This document shows, in pieces, positions 13,501-27,100 of a DNA stretch of 64,000 nucleotides. The DNA is from Mastigias papua. Taxonomy: Eukaryota > Cnidaria > Scyphozoa > Rhizostomeae > Mastigiidae. The DNA is taken from NCBI GenBank assembly GCA_964019165.1, contig OZ025278.1, positions 1,936,878-2,000,877 of the forward strand, given 5' to 3'. Positions within the stretch are counted from its first letter, which is position 1. Each line of letters starts with the position of its first letter. The notes under the pieces were generated by a model. The model was given only the letters and a program-made list of their open reading frames with translations, made no database searches and had not been told where the DNA came from. Made by a program: the position numbers and the translations under genes.

Positions 13501-15753
13501 GCCATTCTGGTAATATTTGAGGAAGTTTTTTGACGCTCAATTTGAAATCAAGATGATCAATAACATCCGATACCAGAACCCTTTGCGATGGAATAGAGCT
13601 TGACGTCATTGCTGAAACTGTCCGATGCCAAAAACTTATAACGATAGCATTTCCAAACAGAGTAGCATTCAGCGCAGTAAAACTTCCGTGTTCAGAACGC
13701 TTTCGCGTGGCTTTCAAACAGACAAGATTTGTCGAGCTCGTCTGCTCTCAATGATGCATGAGGTACTTTGCAGTCAAAAAAGGAGAGAGCATGGTAAGAA
13801 CATATGATATTTCCTTACAGATTATGGTATTTCAGCTCTTTTTAGGTACTATTTGATTATCTATGTGTTAGAAGGAAGCAGAGCTATTGCTTCGTTCTGT
13901 ACTGCCTTCTAGATGACAAATTAGCTTTGAACCCTTAAATATGATACTTCTTTAGACATGCCCACGAGTGAATTCAAAGTTTCCTCCTGTGTGCATCTAC
14001 CTTTACACGACAAGTGATAATATCTCAGTCTATTTCATACTACTTTCGAGAGAACATAGTTAAGGAGAAGGCATAATTTGTTGAGGGTACTCATGACATC
14101 ATAAAGGCGCTATTTCATTTATGCATCTCTCCTAGAAATATAGGGCCTACCAAAGTAAATTGCACACCATTTCATCATTAGATTGAAATGATACCCATGT
14201 CTACCATACAGCTCAACGTTTCGAGGAGTTAGCCCAAAAAACAACTTACGACGAATGAACATTGCTGCCATGTTTTCTCAGTAAGCAATGGTTCTCTAGC
14301 TATAACCAAGGAAAACCTAATCCTTGCTAACTTCCCAAAACTATGGCCTATGGGATGAATCGAGGATATCACCTTAATCTACTCTTCGAGAGCTATCCAT
14401 TGGTATGTAATTTAGATAAGTATTCTATTTCTAGGAAAGATCGCTAACCTTTATCAATGTGACCATTTGGTAATAAGTAACCAACTTTAAATAAATGATA
14501 TCGACCAAAATCGCTTGATAAAATATTTTCAGTGCTAAATCTCAGAAATATACGCAATCTTTTTGTAAGAAAGTGGTTTACTATAAAGCAGTACTTGGCT
14601 GCTCAAGAAGCTAAAAAAATTCAGTACTGGGTTTCTAGGGCCTAAGGAAGTTGATTAGTTGATGCACAATTGAAAGTCCAATTTTCACACAAGTCCATCA
14701 TCTCTGTTGTTAACTTTGCATATATTTTCAATGAAACTCTATGTATTTCAGTATTATGTTTGTGTTTGTCCATCTCTCTATGTAACATTTCAGTGATGCA
14801 CAAACTCCAAAAGTCTTGCCAAAACAACGTCTTAAGAAAGCTTCAGTAATGAAATCCTGAAAAACCTAAGAAAGTTTCAGTACTAGAAGGAAGCACTGTC
14901 CTACAAAAAGAGTGTACAGCACAATCACGCTAGACGGACAGAATTTCGAACACCCTAGGGTGAGATGTATAGGACATATGTAACTCTAAAACTTGGCAGA
15001 TCTCGGTGTAGCGTGCATTCGTTTCCAAGTCAGCGTAAGAATATTGCATTGTATTTTCCACAACAAGTAATGATACTGAAAGTGTTGTTCATAATGGCTA
15101 GGGTACTTTTGTGAGAACATAGGGTGAATTTGTGGAGCTGCTTCATCGTACTTTTTATGGTCAAATTTTCTTGTATGGTTTTCTACTTAAAGTTCTGCGC
15201 TTCATAATGAGCTATTTCCGCAATGTGTAAAGCCCCAAAGACTTCTACTAAGTTCCAAGTGCCTTCACGGAAGTTTTTGAAAAAATCGTTTTGAACAATA
15301 CGGCAAGGCCCGACTGCACTAAATTCGGTCTCGGATTTTGGATTTCGGATTTCGGATTTCGGACTTCGTATTGGAACTTATTGTTTCCAGTTCACATAGT
15401 CGAGGCCGAATGTCCAGCCATTCGTGAGCGCTCGAATGGAAAGCTTGACTGTTCTGAAAGACTTTGTTTGAAATAATGCTACGCTAAAGCGCTCTGGACA
15501 CGGAAGTTATTTTAGAAGGAATGTTAATTCAGCCGAAAAGCTTGATCAATTGGCTTATAGCTAATATGATCGGTGACCGAGCTGAAATATCGGTATCAAA
15601 ACCAGACAAGAAGCTAACACTAAAAGGTGGGAGCCCGAAGGATCAAAATTGTAAAATTTTACGCGTCTCCTTTCCATAAGCAAGTGAAAGAACAGCCCTA
15701 TCAAAAGACAACCACTATTGCACTCGCTACCTCTGGCTACCCTCCAGCTAGTT
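7564..15753. other. About 8 kb with no recognised gene
   Basis: Mostly AT-rich non-coding sequence. It contains only short frames without family features, some on both strands at once (for example 7937-8333 and 11549-11983), which argues against coding. A possible decayed LINE tail around 13,150-13,300 was too weak to call. The 5' UTR and promoter of the CUB gene should lie in its left part. Confidence 0.5.
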
Positions 15754-16403
15754 CAGTGGTGGTTTAGGGGAGCCAGAGTACAAACACCCCCTGTGATAGA
15801 TAAGTCAGCATATTCAGGCGCGCAACGACGGGGGTATCCTGGGGGTCCAGACCCCCACCCTTTTTTCAAGAGCATAAAAGTGTCCTTTTTCTCAGGAAAG
15901 TTTGGACCTATTTATTGCATTTTTGCTGAATAGATCTGATAATAATTACCCTTAGACTTGAAAGTAGGGAAATCTGGAAAATTCTTCTGTCTTTTAAGTC
16001 ACGCCTGTAGCCAAGGGGGCCAGGGAGATGGCCCTTCTAGAATTCTGAAGTTTGGCCCAGTGCCCCTATATAATTGGTGCATTATAACATCTTTTGCATC
16101 ATCTTCACATTCATCAAATTAAGCTCACTTGCAAGCAGATAACGACCATCACTTGCTCCTCATGATATTTCTGCTTTGGGGAGAGTTGACGCCTAAGCGG
16201 CGAGAGCTTGGAGCCTAATTTCTTCGTCTATTTTGCTGATTTTTTCCTCGTGGAGAGAAGTCACTAATATTGTACAGGTCCGTAGGGATCTGACACAGAT
16301 TCGGGGCATTGTGTCACGTTATGAGATAAAAAAGCTATTCAATACATCTCGAAATACAATCTTCAAAATCATTGGAGGGCCTACCCTCCCTGCCCCACCA
16401 CTG
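15754..16403. mobile_element. Possible hAT-like non-autonomous element
   Basis: The left end starts CAGTGGTGGTTTAGGGG and the right end, reverse-complemented, starts CAGTGGTGGGGCAGGG. CAGTGG-type termini are common in hAT elements. I find no matching 8-bp duplication in the flanks and no transposase frame, so this may be two unrelated element ends or an old composite. Confidence 0.35.
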
Positions 16404-19400
16404 CCTACGGGACGGGAATGATGTTTAGTCAAAATTGCTTTGTTTCTCATCCATCAGGCATGACGCCCTTTGAGTATGGACCGCTTCAACCGGAACATTT
16501 TTCAAGAGACTTCTTATTTTCAAGGTTGCTTTTCATTGTAGATTTTCGTAGGCCCACTATTGAGCAATATACTAATCAGCTAAATTTTAGTCTGGCAGAT
16601 GCCTTTCTGGCCCAGTCTATATATAGGGGTGAAATTTGGCAAATTTTCTGTCGTGTCGGACCCAACCATGGTGCGTCCTCCTACGTCACAAAAGGAGGCA
16701 TTGAGCATTCCCACAACTCTCCCCTAGGTCTCTTAGTTGACTGGCAGTCGCCACGACTGGCGTAGCAGTGCCCCTCTCTCCCAAAATATCCCCTTCGCAA
16801 CGGCCTCTGCTATGCCTGAAAATATTATTCCAAGCTGGATTCTCTTACGAGAATTGTTGGTGTGCCTTTTTATGTGGACTGGACTCCTATCCTCAAAATT
16901 CCTAGTTGCGCGTCTGATATTGGTTAGCTGTGGGGCAATGATATTAAATAAAACATGGGTCGGCAAATCTATTTTCCGCTGCAAAGTCAGGGAATTTAAC
17001 ACTGATGCCTCAAATAAAGATCTGCAAAAGTGCACCACTTGTCGGAGTTTTCTTTTTTGTAAGTTTTTAGACGAAATCATATTTTATCTTGAACAAGTAA
17101 AGAGGCGCAACATCATGCAGTTGGCGGGCAACGCCCATTTGCGACATCATTTTATCTTGCGCCTGATAACAGTCTACTATAGATTAACTTCAAAAGCAAG
17201 GATATTCACTAACAGGCTGTACCTTTTTTGGCTTATCCTCCTTTAAGAGTTTGCATACCGATCGTGGAATCTCGATACTTATGGTGCCTGGCTCAAACCT
17301 GTCGGTAAGTTTCTTTTGCTACACCCCCACTAAATAGCACTCTGCCGTTCCACTGCTTCATACAATAGTTGTTTGGAGTAAATGGGCTATTTGAAGTTGA
17401 TAATGGGTGAGGGTTTTCCTATAGCCTTCCAGTTGTCCTCAGCAAATCAAGATAATGATGAATAACAATATTGAAATTTCGTCTCAAAATTTTTCCATCG
17501 CTATGAAATTTAAAAGACATTTGTGCCTATGGGTAAACACCCTGACACACCTACTGGCAGGCTCTGATTCTTGTGAGAAAATGCAAAATGAATCTCTTGA
17601 ATAATCTTCTGGTTCTATAATCCTGAGGACTATATTTATCTGTCAACAATGTAACAAATAATTCCTTCGAATAGATTCAAAGTTAATTTTCAGGTGCTTC
17701 AGGTTCGCTTCACACTAATAACAACACTAAACTAGAGGCATTTCGCATTACCCTCTTGTAATTGTTCTTCCATAGTATGGCAAATTTATGTCCATATATA
17801 TATACAAGATGCAATTTCTTACATGAAACAACTGCCATGATGAGAAAGCACTCTTGTCAGACCAATACTTCAATAATCTTGATACATATCATGAATATTG
17901 AATGGTTCAATGTAAGAGTGTTGGATTTGTATGAGTTGAATTCTACAGGACTAATAGCCCATATGATATGATGAAAGCATAGTGTGGCTAAGAAAGTTTA
18001 GCTAAGAAAAAAATCGATAAATCGATAAATTCTATCGATTGTATTTTGTATGTAAATGGAGGGCCGCTTGAAAACCATCTAAGGCCGAAGATATACTCTC
18101 CTTAAACATTTTGATAACAATAATAGCATAAAATCTGAACGAAATCCAAGATTATCATGGTGTATAGATTGGTGTTAGCATAATAGATATTCCTAATTCC
18201 CTTTTCAAACTGGTAAATCCCCATGTACGCCGAAGGGTTGCGGTGTTCCAACTATCATACTGCAAATCAGAGATGCTTACATTCTCATTTATACCTAGCC
18301 CAACTAAAATTCGAAACTCTTTATGATATTAGAAATTAGAATTCCCAAGGACTCCATCATAGGGCATTAAGCAGAACAGGTAGGTTATTAGCATTCGATA
18401 AATTTGTTATTGGCATCGTTGTAGCAGCGTATCTCTTTTGTATCTGACAGTTGCAGAAATCAAGTTTTGCTCTCCATAATCTCTGCCATAACCTCTCTTA
18501 TCTTCACCTAGTCTAGCAATGAGAACCAGAAGAAGACGCACACGAGGCTAATACCACCACAGAAATCGAAGTGTACATTACTGATCATCATGAGGTCAAG
18601 CTGCTAAAATATTATAGTCAATGCAGAAAAAACTGCAGATAGATGTATAAAATGACCACTTCATTGGACGTAAGTCCTGACAACTTTGTATAAACTAATG
18701 AGGTTAGTCGCATCGTCACGGAAATACCGGGGAAAGGCAATTTTCCTCTAACTTTTGATATAAGATGGTCCTCGGGATTTATCGAATAGGTGCTACAGAA
18801 TTACCAAAGTTCCTTATCGTCATTGGCAAGAATGATACATGGGAGATGTACTCTAAGCCAAATTAAGACGTGGCGCCAAAAATTCCCCTTGACTTCATAT
18901 CCCCTCATTTCACTTACAAATGCCACGCAACTTAGTGAGCTTTCAAGCTATGCTCCTGTTATCATCACCAAATTGCAATCATGATGCAGATGCTAAAGAT
19001 TAATTTTGAAAACCAAATTGGATTGCTCTTGGAAGTTATATTTCATCAGAGGTATCTATCGTTTTCTCCAAATACCTCAAAGAGTCTTTTTAGCTACCTC
19101 TCTTCTAAATCCCTTCTCCATTGAGCCCCTCAAGTCATAGCCTTTTACACTAATTAATTATTATCATATGCCAAAGGCTATGCATAAAAGAATACAAATA
19201 CTTTGTCATAAACAGTCACGCTATTCTATATATATCAGCTAATGGCCTTGACATTGAAGAGCAATAGAACAGCATCATTAAAACAGCACCAAACAGCTCA
19301 CCCATTTTGGCATTTTCAAATTAGTCTCTTTTTGTAATAAACCCCATTCTCTAATTGGCTCCCTTTTAGGAGATCGAAGACAAAGTAAATCCTCCAGGGG

Positions 19401-20249
19401 GCTTATTAGAGCTTTTAGGCATGGAATAAATAGTCATTAATTATTAAAACCAGTGATAACATAGTTATCATGTGCATTGACATTCACGAAGGGGTCCATG
19501 CCCCTTCCCCAATATTTATACACCAACTGGTAATTTTCAGTCTCAATCAGTAACATGATTGTTCTATTCTGCAAAGTCCACAATCTTTCGGTACTTCGTT
19601 GTACCCAAACAACCCCCAACATGTTCGCCCTATTTCGCTTCTGACCATGTGTTTACTCATACGAAGAAAACCTTCACAAACAATCATCTCTAAACATGTA
19701 GAATTTGGCTATAGCTTCCGTCTACAGCAGAAGATACAGGAGATAAACTAGTAGGTAAATTTAACAATCATAAATAACAAGCAATATATTCCATTACCTT
19801 ACACCCATAAAGGACATCTGTCTTGTTATGTCAATCTCGCTAAAGTAATTCCCCAACTTATCGTGTCTTGTAGCTAAAATCGGCTCTGGGCTATTCAAAT
19901 TGGATGGGTTTCAGCTTGCTGAAACGTTTGACAGAACAGGGGACAGCATTCCACAGAGCTGTGCCCTATTGAATTGCAAAACAAAAGAGTTTAACAGAAT
20001 AAGATTAATAAAAATCAAGTTCCTTTTATAATTTTTTGATTCGCTATCTGCCCAAAACATATACGACAAGACAAAGCTTTTGAGAAACGTCAAATTCATA
20101 AAACGACAACAGTAACGGCGACTTCTCCAACGACTACGATAAGGGCGAAACAAAACGGCGAATATCAAAACAACAACGTGTCGTGTCGACTTCTGTTCTT
20201 GGCCACTACAACATAACTGAATTTACATAACCAAAGACCAATAAAACTA
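16404..20249. other. Non-coding stretch, nothing recognised
   Basis: Frames around 16,418-17,246 overlap on both strands and show no domain. The remainder (17.3-20.2 kb) is AT-rich with only short frames. No repeat borders were seen. Confidence 0.45.
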
Positions 20250-20805
20250 GCACTCTAAAGCTCACTTTCCATATGTTCGCAAGGATCCCCAGTGACATAA
20301 GGGTCGCTGAAATTTTTCACCAGCGATACATGCATCAAGTCTCTTAATGATTTGGCTCCACAATACTTAGGCTGTCTATTCACAAGAAACTCCGCCGGGG
20401 AAACCCGTACCCTCGTAATACGTCAACTGATCTTAGAATACCTAAAAAGACATCTTTAATTGGACAAAGGGGTTTTTCGTATCGCGGGGTAAAATTATGG
20501 AACAGCCTACCAGCTGAGGCAAAACTAGCATCATCTTTGGGCATCTTTTAAAAAGTTGCTCCATTCTTATTAAATTTTACTTTTTACCTTTTTCTTTCTT
20601 TACTCCATTTTACTATTTTCTTTTTTGCATATTTACTACTTTTAAAATTATATTAATTGCATTGTAATTAGGGTTTTAGAACATTTTGTAATCTACTTAT
20701 TATATTTATTGTAGCATTTTTTAAATGAAGGGCCCCTTGAAAAACAGCATTTGCTGAAGGGTTACCCTTCTTAAATATATCAAATCAATCAAATCAAAAT
20801 CAAAA
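20250..20805 (+). mobile_element. LINE 3' end, decayed (CR1/Jockey-like)
   Basis: Across frames, plus-strand translation gives the C-terminal tail typical of CR1-like RT proteins: a stretch reading like LNDLAPQYL, then KLWNSLPAEAKLAS near 20,495-20,530. Stops and frameshifts are present. A non-coding tail follows with GGGTTACCCTTCTTAAATA and ends in a short ATCAA repeat near 20,780-20,805, a usual LINE 3' terminus. Confidence 0.65.
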
Positions 20806-21245
20806 AAGCATCTTCCAAACAATATCTGAAGCTACTGATCGTCAACTGAGGAACTCAAAGACAGTCCATAAACTACTATTAATGAGAACACCTAACGGTC
20901 AGAAATCGCTTGCATACAGAAGGGCTAGGGCCTGGAATGGCCTAGATAGCGTTTTCAAAGCGTCATAGTGCCTCTACTCATTTCGAGAAAAACATAGAAC
21001 CAAAATAGTGACCAATTTCCAACTCATTGCACTTTTCTTGCGTTTTTCTTTTAGCTTTTCTACTTTTTTATATAGTCATTGCAATTAGGATTATGATAAA
21101 CATTTCAGTTGTCATTGGATTTTGCTCTGGCATGGCTTCCTGTAATGCAGTATGTAAATATGGAGTGGAGACAAAAAATGAAATGAAAATGAAAAATAAA
21201 ATAAAAAATGAAAAATGAAATGAAAAATGAAATGAAAAATGAAAT
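20806..21245 (+). mobile_element. Second LINE 3' end in tandem
   Basis: Immediately after the previous ATCAA tail, plus-strand translation gives a second LINE C-terminus (SLAYRRARAWNGLDSVFKAS near 20,905-20,965), again 5'-truncated. It ends in an AAATGA/AAAATGAAATG simple repeat at about 21,175-21,245, the likely 3' tail. Confidence 0.6.
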
Positions 21246-21405
21246 TTTACCGTACAATCGCATTAAGCAACGTTTAACTTTTTAGCTTATTATGTGTACT
21301 CTTAATTGTGTATTATTGTAAATTTTAAGTTTTCTTCTTTGTACAGGGCAGTATAGAAAATAACCGGTGACTACTTTACCCTGGGAAAAATTTGAAATGA
21401 AATAA
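21246..21405 (+). mobile_element. Third LINE 3' tail fragment
   Basis: Only 3' untranslated-like sequence: GTACAGGGCAGTATAG, then TTACCCTGGGAAAAATTTGA and an AATGAAATAA end. It resembles the tail of the LINE at 44,190-45,770 (TACAGGGCTTCTC then TTACCCTGTGAAAAT). No coding part remains. Confidence 0.45.
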
Positions 21406-21836
21406 TTCACGGTTGATCACATCAAGGGAAATCCAGGCTGCTGTCAGACTTTTGCTGCCAGGAGAACTTGCCAAGCATGCAGTCAGTGAAGGTACAAAGG
21501 CCGTCACAAAGTATACTAGCAGCAAATAGATGGAGGTTACCGCCATCGTCCCTTTCCCCTTCACACCCCACCGATCCTCACCATTGGAGTAAGGTGAACT
21601 ATCTATCAACCAAAACAGCGTTTTTAAAAGCTACCAAATGGACCATGTTCTGTTACACCCCTTTGCTCTCACTACCGTACATGATTAGCAATTGATTAAG
21701 GATTGCATGGCAGTGTTTCATACCAATCACGATTAGTATGGATTTTGTTGCTCTACGAGTAGAATTATAGTAATTAATTCAGGGCAGCATGGGACTATAG
21801 CACCTTTTCAAGTTTAGCACATTTGCATATTTGCAT

Positions 21837-21978
21837 ATTTATTGAGCATGCGCTTAGTTGTAACGCTGGGGCAGGGACGCCTTAGCAATAGTAGGGCAAA
21901 GATGGCTATTTATTGAGCCTGCGCTTAGATGTAACGCTGGGGCAGGGACGCCTTAGCAATAGTAGGGCAAAGATGGCT
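21837..21978. repeat. Tandem duplication of a 71-bp unit
   Basis: The block beginning ATTTATTGAGC at 21,837 is repeated at 21,908 with two or three substitutions, including the segment AACGCTGGGGCAGGGACGCC. There are two copies only, with no coding content. Confidence 0.85.
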
Positions 21979-23277
21979 ACCAGGAATGAAAGGGCACGGA
22001 AGATCACAGGTGAGAGAAGTAAGCCAGAAAATTGGGGGTCTTGAGTTAATTCCGCGCAATTCTTTAACATGATACAAGCATTAACTATTTTTGTCAAAGA
22101 AGGGTACTTTGACCCTTTGACCACTAAAGAAAAGGCAGGAGGGGTGTTTGCCTCTAGCGCCTTCCATAATGGCTTCCCAGGACTAGAGGCGCTACTCTCG
22201 TTTTGGGGATGGAAAGTGTAACTAATGTAGCAATCTGCGAACTAGGAGACCCAGCACAATGAAGATATAACCAAAAGGTTACCATATTAAGTTCAATGCA
22301 CATGTTTAATCTCAAAGACTGTCTTTGAAATACAAAAATCTTCGCTTTTGGTCACCGCAAACGTCAGATTATTGTCCTTGAAAGACCAAAAACTAAAAAC
22401 TTCGTCTTTGAAAGACAAAAGTCTGCCGTGTGTGATGGGCGTAGACAATAAGTGTAGCTTACTTTATTATAGGGATGCTACGCGCACCAACCCCTGAGAT
22501 TGCTTCTCAAAAACTCACGCTGGAGTCTAGATCCGATATTGCCCTATCGAAGCAAGTTTCATTGGCTGAACAGCTTTGTGTGATATTATGAGAACAATTT
22601 AGTGACCACTGCGACCGCTAAGAAGCGTTTCCATTAAATCTCTAGCTGGAGGTACCGTGATGCTACCGCAACTGCTGGGAAAAGTTTAAACTCAATTCAA
22701 CTTCCTTGTGACAGATACGGCAACGCGGGTCACGCTTGCAAATCTGTTTCCATTAAAATTTCTGAGTGCAGGCGGCATTGTACCACCAGTTTCGCCATCA
22801 GCTTAGAAGCAGTTAAGGTTAGATGGGAATCAGCCTTTAATCAGGGATAAAAGCATACGCTTAAACAGCCAAATGCATTTGATTAATTCCCTTAATTTCC
22901 ATGAAAGCATTAGGTTTATTTGCATGGTAGAGTTCGAAAATGCTCCTTTTGTGTTGCCTGTAATGATCGATTATGCGAACAATGACACTAGACCTAGATT
23001 AGAATTGCTACGATTAAACAACTGAATCTGCTATCTCCGAAAACACATTTATAGGAAACCATGCAAACAGAGGATATATCTTCGTTCTAAAATTTATTGC
23101 CTACTGGTGTTGGAGATCATGTGCCACCACACTTCTCTGTCCTCCGTCAACTTCATTAGCCCAGTTGGTTTTGACTGTCCAATCCGTCGGGTAATACACA
23201 GGGGTGCGGGGGTGCAGCTCCTCTCCATCATAATTAATACATGTTTTGCTGGGCAACTTTGTTTCAGTCAACAGTGA
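21979..23277. other. Non-coding, nothing recognised
   Basis: Short frames only. A region near 22,310-22,430 repeats small CTTTGAAAGAC-like words but has no clear unit length. Confidence 0.4.
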
Positions 23278-23465
23278 CAAGTGGCTCAGTGGGATGATTG
23301 GCCAAGCGGCTCAGCTAGTTTCCGTTAGCTAAGGTAAGCTTGGCCGTGTTAGGTCAGCAACTGGATGGTCGACTTTCCAGATAAACTATGAATACAACTC
23401 ACTCCGCCATCCTTCGGAAGGGACGTTAAACTAGGGGTCCCAAACTTGGATGCGGCATGCACAGT
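23278..23465 (+). mobile_element. tRNA-derived SINE-like element
   Basis: AAGTGGCTCAGTGGGA near 23,279 resembles a Pol III A box (TGGCNNAGTGG), and GATGGTCGACTTTCC near 23,364 resembles a B box. Downstream, CCTTCGGAAGGGACGTTAAA (about 23,411-23,430) looks like the conserved central block seen in several invertebrate SINE families. No terminal duplication was identified, so the limits are approximate. Confidence 0.4.
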
Positions 23466-23619
23466 ACGCCTAAATTTAGCTGAAAATACTAGATATAACA
23501 GCCTACTCAAAATAAAGTAAAAAACAACAGCAATAACAGCCATGGGAAAAGTCTATTCCACGTAATCTTTACAAAATATCTCATTTCCATTTACAACTGC
23601 AACTAAGTTCTGGATCTTG

Positions 23620-24180
23620 CACCCGATAAATAAATAAATGATAATATTTAACCAGGTAACATCGCATCAGTTGGTTTAACTGTTTTCCATGCGAGACCTG
23701 CAGAAAGCAATAGCGAAAAATTTATGTTTTAAGTAAGGGATACAAACACCTAAAGCTAATATCTAAAATAAGATACCAAAAATTGAACATATTTAAACAA
23801 AAATCTGTGTTCCTGAACATATTTGTTAACCCAGGAGAAGGTCCAATTTCTTACAAAATATGCCATAGTTAGTTTCGGTTCTTAACTCCAATGGGAGAGT
23901 ATTGTAGGCCACGACGCCATTATAAACGATACTTTGTATCTCACTCATTTTGCTCATCTGATGCAAGCAGCTGGCTTCCAAGATAAATTGACGAAAGAGG
24001 ACAGAAGTCGGTTATTGTCCAGTAGAAAAAGAATTTGATTTGCAATTATAAGGATAGATGGCGGATGTTGGCCAATCTGAAGTGTACAAAGATGTAGTAG
24101 CAGGAATGTTAAGAAGATAGTACATAAACTTAACAAAACTCTCGCAGCCATATAAGAGACCGAAAATCATTCAATTCTGA
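23620..24180 (-). mobile_element. LINE 3' end, decayed
   Basis: The minus strand around 23,830-23,940 encodes SIVYNGVVAYNTLPLELRT and then a short C-terminus with a stop, the characteristic end of CR1/RTE-like RT proteins. The 3' untranslated part runs left to ACCTGGTTAAATATTATC and an ATTTATTTATTT tail at about 23,625-23,650. Upstream coding is broken by stops. Confidence 0.6.
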
Positions 24181-27100
24181 TACAAATTGCTGGTTTCGTC
24201 TTTATTGTATACGAGCTTGTTTTAGTAGACAAGTTCTTGTGGTCTCGGAAATAATGAAAGATTGTTCAGTAAAATGAGGTGGACAAGGAAGTTCCAAAGT
24301 GGGTATGTTGCAGATCTTCAGTGATTCTTTCATGCGAGAGAAGCATTACTAAAATGTGCATCGACACCATATTAAAAAAACTGATAAATTTAAAGAGTAG
24401 ATGTTTAACATTCAGATAGCAACATTATCAAAATGAAAGACTGACTGCTTGATTACAAGACTGCTATTTGCAATGGAGTCCATCTCCGTTGGCAATTTCA
24501 GATATAATCATAAAGTCTAAAATTGATTTTCAAGGCTCGCTCTTTTGCAAATTATGAACTTGTCACAGAGTGCTGCGGCAAGTTTTCGAAATTACATTAA
24601 CTTAGCTGAGATAATAGTCTAGTAAGGTTTATGGCATTTCTCCCTTATAAGTATTAAGTAAACGTTGTACTATTGACTGCAAATTTGCACTTGAAAGAGA
24701 GAAAAATTGTTCGTCCGACCAATGAAAATGTATTACGAAAAAGACTCCACAGCATCTTGTAGTTTAAAAAGGAGTAATTTTAGATTACTGTTCTGAAATA
24801 ATGGACTCCCTAGACAGGGCACCACTATGAGATACAAATAATCATGAGACCCCCTTTGAGAATTTCCAGCTACGGTCCTACTTGGTAGGCAAGAAAAATG
24901 CATTCATCTGCTAATATTTCTATCAATCACTAGCGGTCTACCGAAAACCTAGATATGGGAAAATCTAACATAGCCTATCTGCAAAATTTATAGATATAAG
25001 TCCAAACTCTGTAGAAAACTTTATTGAAAGAATGCGGAAGGTAATTCCCATTTGTGGGAATTCAAAGGAGATTCAAATGAAAATATGATCTATTGTGTTG
25101 CACTGTAAGAGATTACCACAAATGAATAAAATTTGCATCCCTGAGTAGGTATTCAAATTGGAACATGTTGTTGAAAGAGACTCTTTCAGCATAGTTCATT
25201 ATATCGTTTCATCATGCGTTCCAACATCTTCATCATGTTATGACCAATAAAAATGATCGACTGTCAAAGGAACTTTTGTATTTAATAGTACAAATACAGC
25301 TCGTATCCTATGTTTGGTGTTTTTTGAATTGGTTTGGCTTACTGCGCAGAGCAATGGGGTCCCATTGTCATGCATAAGACAGAAGTGAGCTCATAAGAGT
25401 GCATTCGGAGGAGTAAAACCCCATTGGAATAATAACAACTTACAGAATTCCTACAGGTCATGGCAATCTTATCATCTCATTTCGGAGTCGATTGTAAACG
25501 ATTATTAACGATTATGAACGATCGTAAACGAGCATGAACGATTTTGAACGACCACGAGCACTTGTGGGTTGATTCGAGGGATTTTTCCTTAGTCATGCAA
25601 TGTATCAAAAACTACTACTTAACTGACAAGACCACATTAATAATTTTACAGCTTTTCTTCGTGCAACTCCACATTCATGTAGGCACAACTGTCAATATTC
25701 TGACAAGCAGATTAATGCATAATGATTACACTTATGCAACATTTTTATCACCACTTGCTGTTGATGACAGCCAGGGCCTAAATAAATGCAAATGTGACTC
25801 ACTTTGTGGAGATGTAAAGGTGAAGTAGGGGGTAGGTTAATGCGAGGCCCTCTACGGAATCCTCAAACAATAGTATACAAGAAAAACTAGCTCTTTTGGA
25901 ATAGAGAAGAGTGAAGAAGAACACGAGAAGTAAGACAGCTTTTGTGACAACATTCTTAGCGACTAAGATAGAAGATTAAGTCTTCTTTATGGACAAAATG
26001 TTATTTTGCATAACAGAGTTCGTTCGAAAAAGCCAAAACGACGTGTGTTTTCTCTTTAAGAGATACTGTTATTAATTTCTAGTTTCTGCCAGGCCTTTTC
26101 CGCTATTCCAAAAACGACAATCACTTTCTATGAAAGAATGGGTCTGAAAGTATTTCTTACTTTAGGCTTTTATGGCTGAAGCATTTTGATAGGTTCTAAA
26201 AGAATCCCCCGTTTGCTATCATGAAATACTGCGAATGAAGGAAATTTAGGGAAAATACAATTATACTCTATATTAAAAGTGTTATTTCGTCTTTGTTGAG
26301 GATCAATTGGAAAGTAACCAATATACTTCAATTTTCGAATTTGATAGTGCGGCAGTGAAATTCACTCCTCTCAGAACGAGAAACGTTCAAGCAAGTAGGC
26401 ACTTCCAAAATCAGATTTGCATCCGCAAAAGCCTCGGAGCTGTGCCAGCGACTTTGTGGCAAGTAGGACTGTGAATTAGGAATGATTCTACATTTCAAGA
26501 GCAAAAGATCAGAGAGGAAGGCATGAAACATAAATACTTGCAATACTTCAAGAGAATTATTAGCAAATAGAGCAAACTGCCATGTTATCAAGAAAGCTCT
26601 TGCTTTGTCAAATGATACAGGAAAGTTCCTAGTGGAAAATTTCTACCTATCTGCCATTACAAATGTACAGAATAATGCTAAGATATTAAGTTTGTCCAAC
26701 TTAATTGATATAAATCATTCCAGTTTATAGATAATTTTTCCAAACTATATGAGGAAATCTCACTGGAACATTACTGGAATAAAGTATACCTTTCTGCTTC
26801 TGGATGATGACGTATATCAAGCTTGAAGGCATTACCTTGAGATGCTCCTGGGCGATGATGCACAATCTAAGATAATAAATCCAGTAAAGCTATGAAAGGT
26901 GCCTGGCAGTTTACACATCATGATATCTAATCAAGTGATAAAAGTTTACGATGAAGCGTTATAACAAGGCAAAGGATACTCTCTTGAACAAATATTCTTT
27001 GAATTGCTTTCCTACTATGCAGGCTTCCACAAGTACAAACAAATAGATATGGACTGAACTCTCTCTCATTTAGAGGTAGTCTCCTATGGAAAACTCTAGC

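Noticed and set aside
16418..17246. Overlapping frames on both strands, 115-169 aa
   Set aside because: No domain, signal or repeat; mutual overlap and lack of composition bias suggest chance.
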